A stretch of 64,000 bases of DNA. Origin: Telopea speciosissima (lineage: Eukaryota > Streptophyta > Magnoliopsida > Proteales > Proteaceae). The notes under the pieces were generated by a model that had not been told where the DNA came from, made no database searches, and worked only from the letters and a program-made list of their open reading frames with translations. Shown in pieces: positions 10,633 to 23,500 of this stretch. The stretch is taken from positions 9,498,413 to 9,562,412 of the forward strand of contig NC_057923.1 of the NCBI RefSeq assembly GCF_018873765.1. Direction: 5' to 3'. Every line of letters begins with the position of its first letter. Position 1 is the first letter of the stretch. The position numbers and the translations under genes were made by a program.

Positions 10633-12397
10633 GCCTTCACTGTATGTGCGGTCCCTTATTTTAGCCTTGTTTGATAACTTATGGGGCCCAACTCTTCTAG
10701 CCCTAAGGCACTAATCTCTCCCCACGTTGTACACTCTCTTTAGGTTGATCGACCCGGCTGGGCGTATTAGCACGTGGGACAGTGTACTGGCATCGAACGT
10801 CGATTTGAAGAGCTCCGTCATCGACGATTGATTGAGAATCAAGGTGAGTGAGTTAAGCAAACGCCTTAATTTATGGAATGTTTGTGTGTCGTGGTCTTGC
10901 GAATGTCATTCATGCATGTGTGCTATAATATATAATTATTAGTAAGATATAGGACGATATAAATGTTTAGATGTTGATAGGACTTTACATTCTTGTCTTC
11001 GATATTATTTATTTTCTCGCACTATGGTGCGAATGGTGTTGGATTTAGTTATGGGACTCGGGTCTTAGGTTGGTCTTGGACTCGAGGATTCCATAATATG
11101 GACTCACTCATGGCATGTAGATCTAGGGCTTTGGAGCGGGATCAAGTGCCGGTGGGTCTTGGGCTTGAGATTGCCGTACTTGAAATTGCATTAGAGTTGT
11201 CCATTGCATTAGGTGGAAACGGGATGGTGACCGACCGATCGCCTTCGGTATTCACATCTCGTACTTGTATACGTACGTATGGGCTAGAGGGGCGAGAGGA
11301 TAGCCGGCCGATCGTATTTCGGTATCTATGGACTCGGCCTCGGCCTATGCACATGCGTCTCACTCATACAATAGGTGAATCTTTGGCTAGGATAAATGTT
11401 TACCCAAACTATGACCCTTACCGACGGGGTTAGGTGTCGGTCAAATCCGTGGGTTCCGACCGTTATTCGGGTATACCCACCCGGAAGTTGGGCGCCAACC
11501 GTATTTTGGGCCGAACGCCAGGACGGGATTTGACTCGGGGTTTGCGATATCTCTTGGTGGAGACCGGCAGAAGTGAGCTTCCAGCGCGACTCGGGTTTGT
11601 CATCGCCGGTATACCATCCGTTTATGGTACCGATGTCGGGGATGCTACCTAAGGTGTTGCTATAGTACTATACCGACTTAGTTGTGTGTTAGGTGGATAA
11701 CAATAAAACTATACATCATCATTCATTCATGTAGCATGATTGTAAATTGTATGTGATGTACGGTCTACCTTGGTGGTATGGGACACCTTGGTATCCGTCC
11801 ATCATGTATGGTTTGCGATCAACCCCATTCATTATTATTATTGTGTATGCTTGTGTGGCTTAGCCACTCATTGGGCTCGATTGGAGCTCACTCCTCGAGA
11901 AAACATATTTTTTAGTTGATGCGGGAACATTCAAACATGATGGCACGGAGTTCAAGACTCTGATGAAGGTCATGAAGAGTGGTGGACTTGAGTATGAGGA
12001 TCATGGGAGGAGTGCTATCTTGTGAGATGTGTTCCACGAGGACGTGATTCTTGGTGGTGGCCATCTTTTGTTACACTTTGATAAACTATTTTCTCGATTC
12101 AAAGGTGTATTCTTTTATTCCTCTCTTGATAAGTGTATTTATTATACAGGTGATAATACATAGATCCGATTAGAACCCATTGATATGAAGGGGTAAATTT
12201 GAATAGACAATATTTTATATGCTATCACCTAGCTTCGTTAACTCGATGTTATTAATATTAATCCTTTGTTTTTACCTATTATTTGTCGTTGTGAATGAGT
12301 TAGTCTTGGGTCTGCATCGGTGATTCGGTGGTTAGAGAGCGATTGGTACACTCCGGTTGCATTCCCCGTGGTTCAGGGATGGGGGTGTGACATATTT

Positions 12398-12935
12398 GTT
12401 ATGCATAATCATTTCTGTTTCTAGAACTTCTATAAAATTTCAAAAATACCATTAAATACCCAAAAAATTAGTGGAGGTGGTGCCAACAGCGGTGGTGGCA
12501 GAGATGGAGGTGTTTGTGGCAATGGCAGTGGTAGTGGTGGTGAAGGTGGTGGCGGAGGCGGAGGTGGAGGTGCTTGTGGCAATGGTAGTGGTAGTGGTGG
12601 AGCTAGTGGCAGGTCAATGGTGGCAGTTGAAGTCGCACTGGAAGTGGTTTTTTATTTTGCACATGAAATTACTACTCCCATCAAATTAACCATGTGCTCA
12701 TTAAAGAGCAACTTCCCCACTTATTTCTTTTTTTATTTCTAGGACAGAGAGGTTTCAATTTGGAACTTCTGTTTTCTATTTCTTATCAACTTTTTTGTCC
12801 TGGTTCATTCTCAGGAACAAAAAAATGAATCGATGTTAACAAATGGATTTCTCTTATTTTTTTTGTTCATAGAAACAAAAAAACAGAGGAATAGATAAAG
12901 AAAATTTTTATCTTGCAGGCCCAACCACTCTTAAA
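12398..12935. other. GGT-rich stretch, Tourist-like remnant
   Basis: A run of GGTGGTGGC-like triplets (about 12474-12620) is followed by sequence resembling the interior of the Tourist-like element at 59733 (CCATCAAATTAACCATGTGC here, CCATCAAATAAACCATGTGC there). Probably an old relative of that family into which the solo LTR inserted. Confidence 0.35.
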
Positions 12936-13645
12936 TTTTTTTTTTGGCTGAAGGACAAAAAAGGAATATATTAAAAAGTTATAGTGAAAAGATGTATAAG
13001 ATTAATGTTTGGGCATATACCCAGACACTACAAAACTAATACATAAAAGATTTGATATTCATCTTCGGCATTGCCATCAGCAAAGCACAAGACTCAAACA
13101 CTTTTAACTTAGTATCCCACCTTCGACATGGCCATCAGTAGAAGCCTTAGAAAAAAATCCTTTATTAACCAGTCTTGAAACCATTCATCAATCCTCAAAT
13201 CGATATCTTGGTCTTTCTTGAATGTCCCAACTGATATCATGATTGATAAAAGAGAGATATAGAGGCCAAAAATGAGAAACATGTAATGCAGCCCCTTTCT
13301 TAGCCAACAGATCTGCAACAGCATTAGCCTCTCTATAACATGAGTGAGCTTCAACCTAGTAGATGAAAGGTACTGTAGGTAGTGATTCCAATGTTGTAAA
13401 AACATCCAGGGAATTGAACCCTTATCAACACGAGATAGTAGCAATGGAATCTGATTCAATCCATAGGTGCTGTAAATTTTTTTCTTTAGCCACTTTATCT
13501 ACTGTTTTTCTAAAGGAATTGGCCATGCTTATGCGGGAGTAGCTAAAGCCTTCACCGAACAATAAGCTATATTGATTGTTGCTGAATGAGTTTCTAAGGA
13601 TATGTATTGAGAGTGACAATCTGATGGTCACAAACTTAACCATTG
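12936..13645 (-). mobile_element. LINE 3' end with RNase H-like domain (broken)
   Basis: Minus-strand frames read ISMANSFRKTVDKVAKEKNL and LWIESDSIATI, then, in another frame, RVDKGSIPWMFLQHWNHYLQ and TRLKLTHV. These follow the RVT_3 RNase H domain at the C-terminus of plant LINEs. Sequence near 12936-12990 read on the minus strand ends in a homopolymer run, consistent with the element's 3' tail. The frames are shifted and the RT part is missing. Confidence 0.65.
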
Positions 13646-13699
13646 CTTTTTATCTCTTCCATGAAGGAACCATAATATTATTTTGGACTACTGGACTTT

Positions 13700-13919
13700 G
13701 TGTAATCTTTTTGAATAGGTTCAGTTCAAACTTATTTTCAGATAAGGTAATTCTGTGGCGGACTCACTTGCTTTTGCAGAAGCAACATCCTAGTGTTATA
13801 AAAATTGGGAGATTGATTCTCAGAGTCTTATTTCTCTTCTTCTGTATTCTGATGCTTGTGGGGTCATTTTCCTCGCTTTATTTATTTGGTAAAGCTATCT
13901 TTGTCACCAAAAAAAAAAA
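13700..13919 (+). mobile_element. Second LINE 3' tail, opposite orientation
   Basis: A plus-strand frame at about 13757-13790 reads VADSLAFAEATS, the end of a LINE RNase H domain, followed by an untranslated stretch that closes in an A run at 13908-13919. It faces away from the neighbouring LINE fragment. Confidence 0.5.
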
Positions 13920-14541
13920 CACTACTAGATTCCTTTTTGGCAACCGTAGAATTTTTGCTAAATTGATTTTCATTCCCCACTAATTAGAGTGTCACTACAT
14001 TTCACCAACCACTTCCTCAAGGGCAAAGTCGGTTGAGTTTGTCATGATACAGTACTTCGCACCTTTGGTCCACATCCAGAAAGAGACCAATAGTTGTCTC
14101 GTACCAACGACCAGATTGTACGGCTCCGGACGTCATAAGTAGGACAGAACCATGGTGGGACCCACTTGAGCCCCAAATATTTATTGTGTATCGATGACGT
14201 AGAAGCTAGACACGTGTTCCAACTATGTGTTAGATGTCGTTTCTTTGGTTATTTGGAGAGGCTGAGTAAGATGCCATCCTAGAGAAACATACTAACATAT
14301 TAAATTACCAAAATGCCTCAAAAGTGGAAATTGGAAAAACGAGAGTATCATGCCCTTTTCATTTTTCGAATTTGTTTAATTCTTTCCAGGAGTCCGGTCT
14401 TACCTTCTCTTCCCCACCTTCCCTTCTTCTGTTCGTAGGTTCGGAGAGTCATTTTTTGTTTCCCTCGCTGTTTCGCTCCAGAAATCAGAGAGTGGAAAGG
14501 AAGATCGATCTATCAATCGCTGTAGCGATCGATAGAAGGAG
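13920..14541. other. Upstream and 5' leader region of the PDH E1-alpha gene
   Basis: No other gene is present. A CACTACTAGATTCC motif at 13920 resembles a CACTA end but has no partner. From about 14320 the sequence is pyrimidine-rich, as in plant 5' leaders. Confidence 0.45.
14211..14216. promoter_or_regulatory. G-box in the PDH E1-alpha promoter
   Basis: A perfect CACGTG core (in ACACGTGT context) about 330 bp upstream of the start codon; G-boxes bind bZIP and bHLH factors. A TGACGT element lies about 15 bp upstream. Function is inferred from the motif only. Confidence 0.4.
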
Positions 14542-17500
14542 ATGGTTCTGACTCGTGCAGCCAAAGCATCTCGTTCTAAACTCCTCAGACCCCTCACCAC
14601 CTCCCTTTCCTCTACCTCTTCATCCCTCCGCCGTCCTTTCTCCTCAACCACCGATGACCAAACTGTCCTCTCCATCGAGACCAGTATCCCCTTCACTGGT
14701 CACAAGGTCGATCCTCCCTCTCGCATCGTGGAAACCACTCCTAAAGAACTCATGGGATTCTTCTGTGACATGGCTCTAATGCGCCGCATGGAAATCGCTG
14801 CCGATTCTCTCTATAAGGCTAAGCTCATTCGTGGTTTCTGTCACCTCTACGACGGTCAAGAAGCCGTCGCCGTTGGGATGGAAGCTGCCATTACCAAGAA
14901 GGATGCCATCATCACTGCTTACCGTGATCACTGCACTTTCCTTGCCCGTGGCGGCAACCTCCTTGAGGTCTTCTCTGAATTGATGGGTCGGACCACCGGT
15001 TGCTCAAAAGGGAAGGGAGGGTCGATGCATTTCTACAAGAAGGAGCAAGGGTTCTTTGGCGGGCACGGAATTGTTGGTGCTCAGGTACCCCTCGGCTGTG
15101 GTCTCGCTTTTGCTCAGAAGTTCAATAAGGAGGGTACCGTTACTTTCGCTTCGTACGGTGACGGTGCTGCCAATCAAGGGCAGCTCTTTGAAGCGCTAAA
15201 TATTGCGGCTCTTTGGGATCTGCCTGCCATTTTGGTCTGTGAGAATAATCATTGTAAGTCGCAAGAGATTGGGAATGGATTGAACTGTGTGAATACGCTC
15301 TTTCTTCGTTTTCTATTTTGCTCTATTGTATTTAGATGCTTCCTCTGATTTGCCTTTTTTGCTTCTGTAGATGGGATGGGCACAGCTGAGTGGAGAGCGG
15401 CTAAAAGTCCTTCTTATTACAAGCGTGGGGATTATGTTCCTGGTTTGAAGGTAAGTTTGATTTATCTTTTTCCCCCTTTTCTTAAGCAGTTGGTTTAATT
15501 TTATACGTTCTTGCCATGTTGTTATGATCTCATGACTGTACCCTTTTTTTCTTAAAATTTTTTTTGGTTGCTACATGGATTTCGTCTTCATAAATGGATC
15601 TGTTTGTGTTGCCGTTTATCACTTTGTAAAATATTTTCCTCTGCATTGTTAAAAACTTGGTGGGATAATTTCTTCAGTGGTTCTAGTTGCCAATAATGAG
15701 ATATAATGTTTTTATTGTGGTATGTCTTCTGCTTTTGTTTGTCATACTTTTCATTCTAAAATCATTCCTGTATCTATTTTGTAATGAAACTTTGCCATGA
15801 CAAGCTGGTTAACGTAACTTTTGGTAATTTGATGATTCCATTCCTGGATGTACTTATATTCTGATGATTTGGCCACGTGTATGCTTCTCTGTCTCTGTTT
15901 TGTTTCTCGTGTTTCTTCTACATGTTCCGCAGCCTGTTCTTGGGTTTAGAGTGTATCAGGTTCCATAAGGTTGCAGTCATACCGTTCTCAGGGTTTCTAA
16001 TATACTATATCAAAATGAACACTGGTGTTCTCATGTATGTCCTCATAAATGTTGTGAGTTGAACAATAAGTTTCCTGATAGCATAGACTGAATTCGGCAT
16101 GTATCGTCACCACTTGCCTATTAACTTACTGATTGCATCTACTAATTTCCTTACCTTCCTGTTCCTAAAATTATATTTGTCACTGTGACTCTGAATGAAC
16201 CAGTACTCAAATTTGTTTTGATGATTAATGTAAGCTGATTTCATCAATAGGTAGCATGGGTAAATGTTTGGTTAAAGTGAAGTAAAGGAGGTGGTGGAAA
16301 TAGAATAGTGGAACTGAGGAAAAAATTTAGCAGATATGAAAAGGATAGAGGGCCTACTCTCCCAGTTACTAAAACAGTTTATGCATCCTCTTTAGTAAAA
16401 AACGAGGTATATGCTGGCGTATGAATGTATATATGGTAGAGAACTACTGTCCTTTTGCTAGGCTAGGGGCCCAAGGTTGAGACGTATATAGCACTCTGGT
16501 CCTTGAATTTAAAATGGGTTGGAAAAGGATCTTTAGGTAAAAAAATCTGAATGGATATTGCAAAATGCAAATGGGTTTACAGATCTATGACTGGGTATAT
16601 GTGAACTACATTGGCGTTCTTCTCTTTTGAATACAGGTGAATCAATATCTATACATTTATTGGGTCTTTCTCAGAAATCATCTTCTTAACATTCTTGGTA
16701 GACATTTGGTTCTAGGGTGATTTATTTTTAGATTTTATGATTTTATCATGTTTGATCATGGTTACTCTGAATTGACAGTCATCATTTTCATTTATATCCT
16801 CCATGATTAAATTGTATATAGATTTGTAATTGCATGATTCCCATGGTGGTTGTTTTACATCCTAGTCTAGATTGAGTCATTATGCTGTGATTAATCATTT
16901 CTAAATTTGTCAATTACTAGTTTCATTCTATTTCTTGTTGGCCATAACTTCTCAAGTATGTTATAACACTTAACAGGTTGATGGTATGGATGTTCTTGCT
17001 GTCAAGCAAGCTTGCAAATTTGCTAAGGAGTATGCTCTGAAAAATGGGCCCCTTGTGAGTACAGTTTTATAGGACCTTGTGCTGTAGTGATTTTATACCT
17101 TATAATTGCTTTTGTAAAAACCCTCTATCTGGTAACCTCAATACCAAGCATTCATTTGAGTGTTATGGTTTCTTCGGTTATTTGGAACATGACATTGGTA
17201 GGGGATAGTTTAGTAAGAGGAATGTGTCAGTATGTCTTCCCTTCTGATTTATTTCTCTTAATTTTTTTTTCTGTTATTTGTCCAGTTACAGTTAAATGTG
17301 CTGGGAAAATCTTTACTTCTAATTAGTATCCAATCTAATGCTCCATTTGATATAATGTGAAATATTGGAAATATATTTCATGAATTAGTTTGTACTGACT
17401 GTTAGATGCATTTTATTATTATCACCTTCCTAGAAACTTTGAGTTTGTTGTTTAAATATGATCAAAGCTTTTGGTATTTTAACGTGTTTATATTACCAAT

Positions 17501-20500
17501 GAAGTTGATTGAATTTATCATTTAATGCTGATTTGTACAATAATATTTTATTATTTTATATAGAATCTAACAGAATATAAAGTGAACACTTTGATTTTCT
17601 CCCGAAATCACTCATAAACATTTTACTAACCATTGAAGCTATGAAAGTATTACCTAGAGGAATGGTTGTGCATGTTATGGACTGAACTGTAAAACAGTTC
17701 GGCTGTTCCTGATCAAAGATATTCAGCCATATAAGAGTTAGATTCTAGGTTTAGGAAATAAGAAGGGAGAAGAAAGAAGTTGGAGGAGGAAGAAGATAGC
17801 AAGAGAAGAGAGAAGAGAATATTAGGCTGTAATCGATTGTATTGGAGAGGCTTCTCCATACACCATATATTCATTCAATCATAACGAATAGAGAATTACA
17901 TCCACCTCCCTAGGGAGGTAACAGAGAAATAAAGAAGAAAAACAGAATTACATAATAAGGCAACTAGTAATAGAACTAGTTCCTAAACTACCCCTATTAC
18001 ATGACTTCTAACACTCCCCCTCAAGCTGGAGAATATATATCATGCATTCCCAGCTTGCTTAAGAAAGAGCTAAACTGAGGAGAGCCAAGAGCTTTGGTGA
18101 AGATATCTGCCAGCTGATCACCAGTCTTCACAAAAGGAGTACAAATACAGCCAGAGTCTATCTTCTCCTTGATAAAATGTCTATCAACCTCAATGTGCTT
18201 AGTCCGGTCATGTTGAACGGGGTTGTGAGCGATACTGATGGCAGCCTTGTTGTCACAGTACAGCCTCATGGGTCCTTCAGTGTCAAATCCCAGTTCCTGA
18301 ACCAGTCTTTTCAGCCAGATGAGCTCACACACTCCATGTGCCATAGCTCTAAATTCTGCCTCGGCACTAGATCTGGCCACAACATGCTGTTTCTTACTCC
18401 TCCATGTGACTAAGTTACCTCCCACAAAGGTACAATAGCCGGAGGTAGATCTCCTGTCTGTAATGGAACCAGCCCAATCGGCATCTGTGAAACCTTCCAC
18501 TCTTAAGTGGTTGTGCCTTGCATACAACAGTCCTTTCCCTGGAGAGGACTTCAAATACCTTAGAATGCGATACACAACATCCAAATGGCCACTCTTGGGA
18601 GCATGCATAAATTGGCTGACAACTCCCACTGCATAAGAGATATCTGGCCGAGTCATAGAGAGAGAGATAAGCTTCCCCACTAGCCTTTGATACTTTCCCG
18701 CATCAACAAGAGAAGGACCACAGTCCTCAAGGTTCGAAAACTCGGGTCTCGGTGCCAACTCGGACCCTTGAAAAACCGAGTCGAGTTGAGATCTTGCCGA
18801 GTTGTTGCACTTTTTTTTTTCTCAACTCGAAGCCTCATCTCGGTGGGTTTTAGACCTAGTTTGGGTCTGAAACTTGGTATTCAGCCTATTTTAGGCCATT
18901 TAAACACAATGGCACTATCAGATTTTGCAAAAACTAAGTCCAAATAGGAGTTTCAGTTAGTAGGAAAGCGGGATGCAGACGCTTACTTATGCTAGAAACC
19001 GGAGGACAGGAGACGAAACACACTTATTTATGCCTAATATCATTTAAGTAAATGATATTGCATTTATAAGATATTATTCATAAATAAGCAAATACCCCTA
19101 TTTGAATCAATAAAAATAGTTAAAAAATCAAATTCCAAAAGAAAAAAGTCAACCCCGGTTCAAGAACAAAAGCTGGATTTTCGCGGTAGGTGCAATTTTC
19201 AAACTTTCTAAGCAATGGATTTTGACATTAAATGTGCACAATTAAGTTTGAGGTACATAACTCTTTCAATATAAATCAGATTTTAGCAATCTTGGACTTG
19301 TTGGAAAGCTTTGTTTTGAAAGCTTTCCACAAGTCCAAGATTGCTAAAATCTGATTTATATTGAAAGAGTTATGTACGGTCAAACTTAACCGATACTGTA
19401 ATCTTGTCATCAAAATCGCTACGAATGGAAATACTTTTTGGACATCAAAACAAATGAATATTTTACCGCACTTTTGGTTTTTAGCAATGTTTTACCATAA
19501 TAAGATTTATGGAATTTTTAGATTTGAGAAAAACACCAGCATTAGAAAGTTGAAAATTGCACCTACCACCGAAAATCCAGTTTTTGTTCTTGAACTGGGG
19601 GGTTGATTTTTTTTCCTTTTGGAATTTGATTTTTTAACTATTTTTATTGGATTCAAATGGGGGGGTATTTTCTTATTTATGAATAATATCTTAAGTAAAT
19701 GAAATACAAATACAAAAGCATTTACTTAAATGATATTAGGCATAAATAAGTGTCTGTCTTGGTTCCTGGCATAGATAGGTGTCTGTATACCAAGAATTTC
19801 CAGCAAGATCTCGAGATCTGGCACTCATGTAAAGGTCCTAGATGGGCATTTTCCTATGTCAAACCGAGAAACTCGGAGATCTCGGATAAATCTCGCCGAG
19901 ATCTCGATATCTCGCCAAGATCTCGCCGAGAAAATGCACTTTTAGAATGCATATGTGATCTCGACTCGAGAATTTGAAAAACCGAGAAACTCGGCGAGAT
20001 CTCGCGAGTTCTCGAACCTTGACAGTCCTCTCCTAGTTTGTGATTCTGCTCAATAAGAAAGTTTGCTGGTTTGCAGCCTAACATTCCTGTCTCTGTCAAT
20101 AGGTCAAGAATAAACCTCCTTTGACATATGTTGATTCCTTTCTTGGTCCTTGATACTTCTATTCCTAAGAAGTACTTCAAGGGACCCAGATCTTTGATCT
20201 CAAATTGCTGTGCTAAGTAGCTCTGCAATCTACCTATCTCAGTTGGATCATCTCCTGTGACCACGATATCATCAACATAGACAATGAGAGCTGTGATAGT
20301 ACCATTACTTCGCTTGGTAAAGAGAGTATGATCAGCTTGGCTCTGGGAGTATCCATTCTTCAGAATAGCCTGTCGGAAGCGCTCAAACCATGCCTTTGGT
20401 GCTATTTGAGACCATATAGGGCTTTCTTAAGGAGGCACACTTTCCTTGGTGAAGGCATCTTGAAGCTGGTGGAGTGTGCATGTACACTTCCTCTTCCAAA

Positions 20501-23500
20501 TCACCATGAAGGAAGGCATTCTTCACATCCAACTGATATAAAGGCCAATCTTTATTGGCAGCCAAGGATAAAAGAACTCTTATTGAATTATGCTTGGCCA
20601 CAGGGGCAAATGTCTCCTGGTAGTCAATTCCATAGACTTGACTATACCCCTTGGCCACCAACCTTGTTTTGTATCTCTCAATACTGCCATCAGATTTGTA
20701 CTTGATTGTATAGACCCATTTGCATCCAACTGGGACACGTCCCTTGGGGAGGTTAACAAGTTGCCAAGTACCATTCTTCTCAAGTGCCATCATCTCCTCA
20801 GACATGGCTTGGCTCCACTTTGGGTCAGACATAGCATCAATGACATTCTTGGGAATAGAAGCAGTAGAGAGAGCAGTAATAAAGGCAAGGCCTGTAGGAG
20901 AAATTGTGTCATAGAAAACAAACTGGGATATAGGATTAGTGCAAGTTTTTTTCCCTTTTCTAATAGCAATTGGAAGGTCCAAATCAGATGGAGGAGAAGA
21001 AATGTCACCTGATTGAGGAGGATGAATCTCAGGATGTAGATCTGGATCTGAAGAGGATTCTTGGTAGATCTTCTTTCTTGTATTATGCAAGCTTTTACCT
21101 TTTTTGTATGTAAGGTGGTAATCCTTCTCTACCTTCTCTTTACCAGAACCACTTTCAACAACCAAATCTGTATTCCCCCCTGGTTGATCATCAACCTCAA
21201 CCACATCTACAGTCCTGTGTTTCCCAATGTCAAGCATAAAAGGGGATGTAGGTAGAGGAGAAAGAAAGAAATCATTAGTAGCCTGTTCACTCCCACAATT
21301 CTCCCCCTGAAGAAGATGCTGAGAAGGGACAAAGAAAGGGATAGACTCAAGAAAGGTAACATCCTTGGAAATGATACATCAGCGGGAAGAAGGATGATAA
21401 CACTTGTACCCCTTGGTAGTAGAAGAGTACCCAAGGAAGAGACACTTTAGAGCTTTGGGGTCAAGTTTAGTGCGAGCAGATTTGTTGACATGCACATAAC
21501 AAACACAGCCAAAGACTCTAGGTGGAAGAGCAAAAGCAGAGGCCTTGGGAGATAACATGTCCAAGGGAGATTTGAAATTAAGAAGCTTGGTAGGCATACG
21601 ATTGATAAGAAAGGAGGCAGTGAGAAGAGCTGCGGACCAGAAGGTCTTGGGGACATGCATGCCAAACAATAGGCTACGGGTGACCTCCAGTAGATGGCGA
21701 TTTTTCCTCTCAGCAACCCCATTTTGTTGGGGCGTGTCAACACACGCTAGCTGATGGATAATGCCATGAGTAGTAAAGAAGGTTTGAAGGCCAACAAACA
21801 TGTACTCTCCCCCTTTATCAAATCGCACAATTTTGATGCGGGTCTCAAATTGAATAAGGATCATTTGGTAAAAATTCTGAAAGGCATCACAAACATCACT
21901 CTTATGCTTCAAAAGTACAGTCCATGTGGCACGGGAAAAATCATCAACAAAGGACACAAAGGAACGAAAGCTAAATAAAGAAGTAGTATGGGAAGGACCC
22001 CAAACATCAGTATGCACAATATGAAAAGGAGCAACAGTTCTATTACCATGATAAGGATATGAAGACCGACAATGTTTGGCAAACATACATGGTTCACATT
22101 GAAAAACATGAGAAGAGGCAATAGATGAAAATAAGTGAGGCAATTGTTTCCTCATTACTACAAAAGATGGATGGCTAAGACGGTGATGCCATAACATAAC
22201 AGAATCCACATAACTACTATCATTTCAACCACACACATAGGAATGAGCTGTGGGCAAAAACGGATAAAAAAAGTAGAGGCCTTGCTCCTCACGTCTACTA
22301 CCAATAATCCTCTTCGTTACCAAATCCTGAAAAAGATAGTGAGAAGGAAAAAAAGTGACACAACAGTTGAGAGATTTAGTCAAATGACTCACAGATAAAA
22401 GATTCAGTGTAAGGTTAGGGACATGAAGAACAGAAGAGAGGGAAATAGATGATGTCACAGGGATATTACCCTTACCAGATATGGAGGAAAGGGAGCCATC
22501 AGGTACCCTAACCTTGTCCCTACCAGAGCAAATGGTATAGGAATCATAATAATGAGACGTACCAGTCATGTGGTCCGTGGCACCCGAGTCAATGACCCAA
22601 GATCGGGCAAGAAAGGCGGAGACTGAAGCCGAGGATGATGAGGATCCAACCATACTAGATGTAGAAGATGTGCTCAACTGTGACACAACCCTGCGAACCA
22701 CTGCATCCATAAAGGTGGAGTCATCCTGTGAGGCATCAGCATCAGTCGCCACTGCGGAATGAGCTCGAGCTCCCCCTCTACGGCTACCACGACCACGCAT
22801 ACCAGGATGACGACCATGGAGAGACCAACACCTATCCTTAGTGTGTCCAATGCGTCCACAATGATCACATTTAAATCTGTCTCGCCCAACTCCACTGCCA
22901 CCAACTGTCTCCACAGTACTAGCTTCCTCACGGTTAGGCCCTGGGCCTCTACCACCTCCACGGGTGTCTCGAACAGAACTAGAATTGAGCTCTCAGATGA
23001 TGCTGGTGGTGGTGCCATAGTAAGTCGCTTGGTCTCTTCACTCTGTAAGTAACTACAGACTTCACTAAGAGAGGGAAGGGGAGACCGGCCTATTAGCTGG
23101 AGTCTAACTGGCTCATAGTCAGAGTTCAGACCACCAAGCAAAGAGAAGACACGCTCTTTTTCAAGAGTCAGATAGACCTTGGCTTCATCCTCTGGGTTGG
23201 TCAAATGAAGGTCTCTGTAGTGATCATACTCTTCCACAAGACTAAGGAACGCACTGTAGTACTCAGAAATAGTACTGTCACCTTGTTTCAATGAGTGGAT
23301 TCTTTGATGGAGCTGATAGACCTTGGCAGTGTCACCTACTCTGTCAAAGGCCACAGAGACACTATCCCAAATAGCTTTGGCAATTTCCTTCCTTATAAAC
23401 CTTCTCCCAATCTCGGGCTTCATGGAGAAGATCAACCATGTCATAACTGTAGAATTTTCAGTCTCCCATTTATCAAAAGTAGGTGAACCAGCTGTGGGAG

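Larger units (their letters stand above)
9144..12392 (+). mobile_element. Solo LTR of a long-LTR retrotransposon (fossil)
   Basis: The block starts TGTTAAATCCGTG and ends GGGGGTGTGACA, so the ends form the TGT...ACA inverted pair of LTRs. The pentamer TATTT lies directly outside both ends (9139-9143 and 12393-12397), a perfect 5-bp target-site duplication. No gag, pol, primer-binding site or polypurine tract exists inside, so this is a single LTR left by recombination between two LTRs. At 3,249 bp it is unusually long; Ty3/gypsy lineages such as Tekay or Ogre have LTRs this large, but the lineage is an inference. A TATA-like TATAAATA lies near 9455. Frames inside it resemble no protein. Confidence 0.78.

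Noticed and set aside
10188-10674. Overlapping open frames on both strands and repeat spacing hinting at a CRISPR-like array
   Set aside because: The repeats are contiguous diverged units without unique spacers, in a plant solo LTR; the frames follow from the tandem repeat.
10993-11652. Two open frames of 146 and 72 residues
   Set aside because: They lie inside the solo LTR, have biased composition and resemble no protein.
12471-12689. Open frame rich in Val/Glu/Met
   Set aside because: Produced by a GGT/GTG triplet run in a repeat remnant.
16921-17326. Frame after exon 3 reading through the donor
   Set aside because: Intron sequence; the splice to exon 4 restores the known E1-alpha protein.
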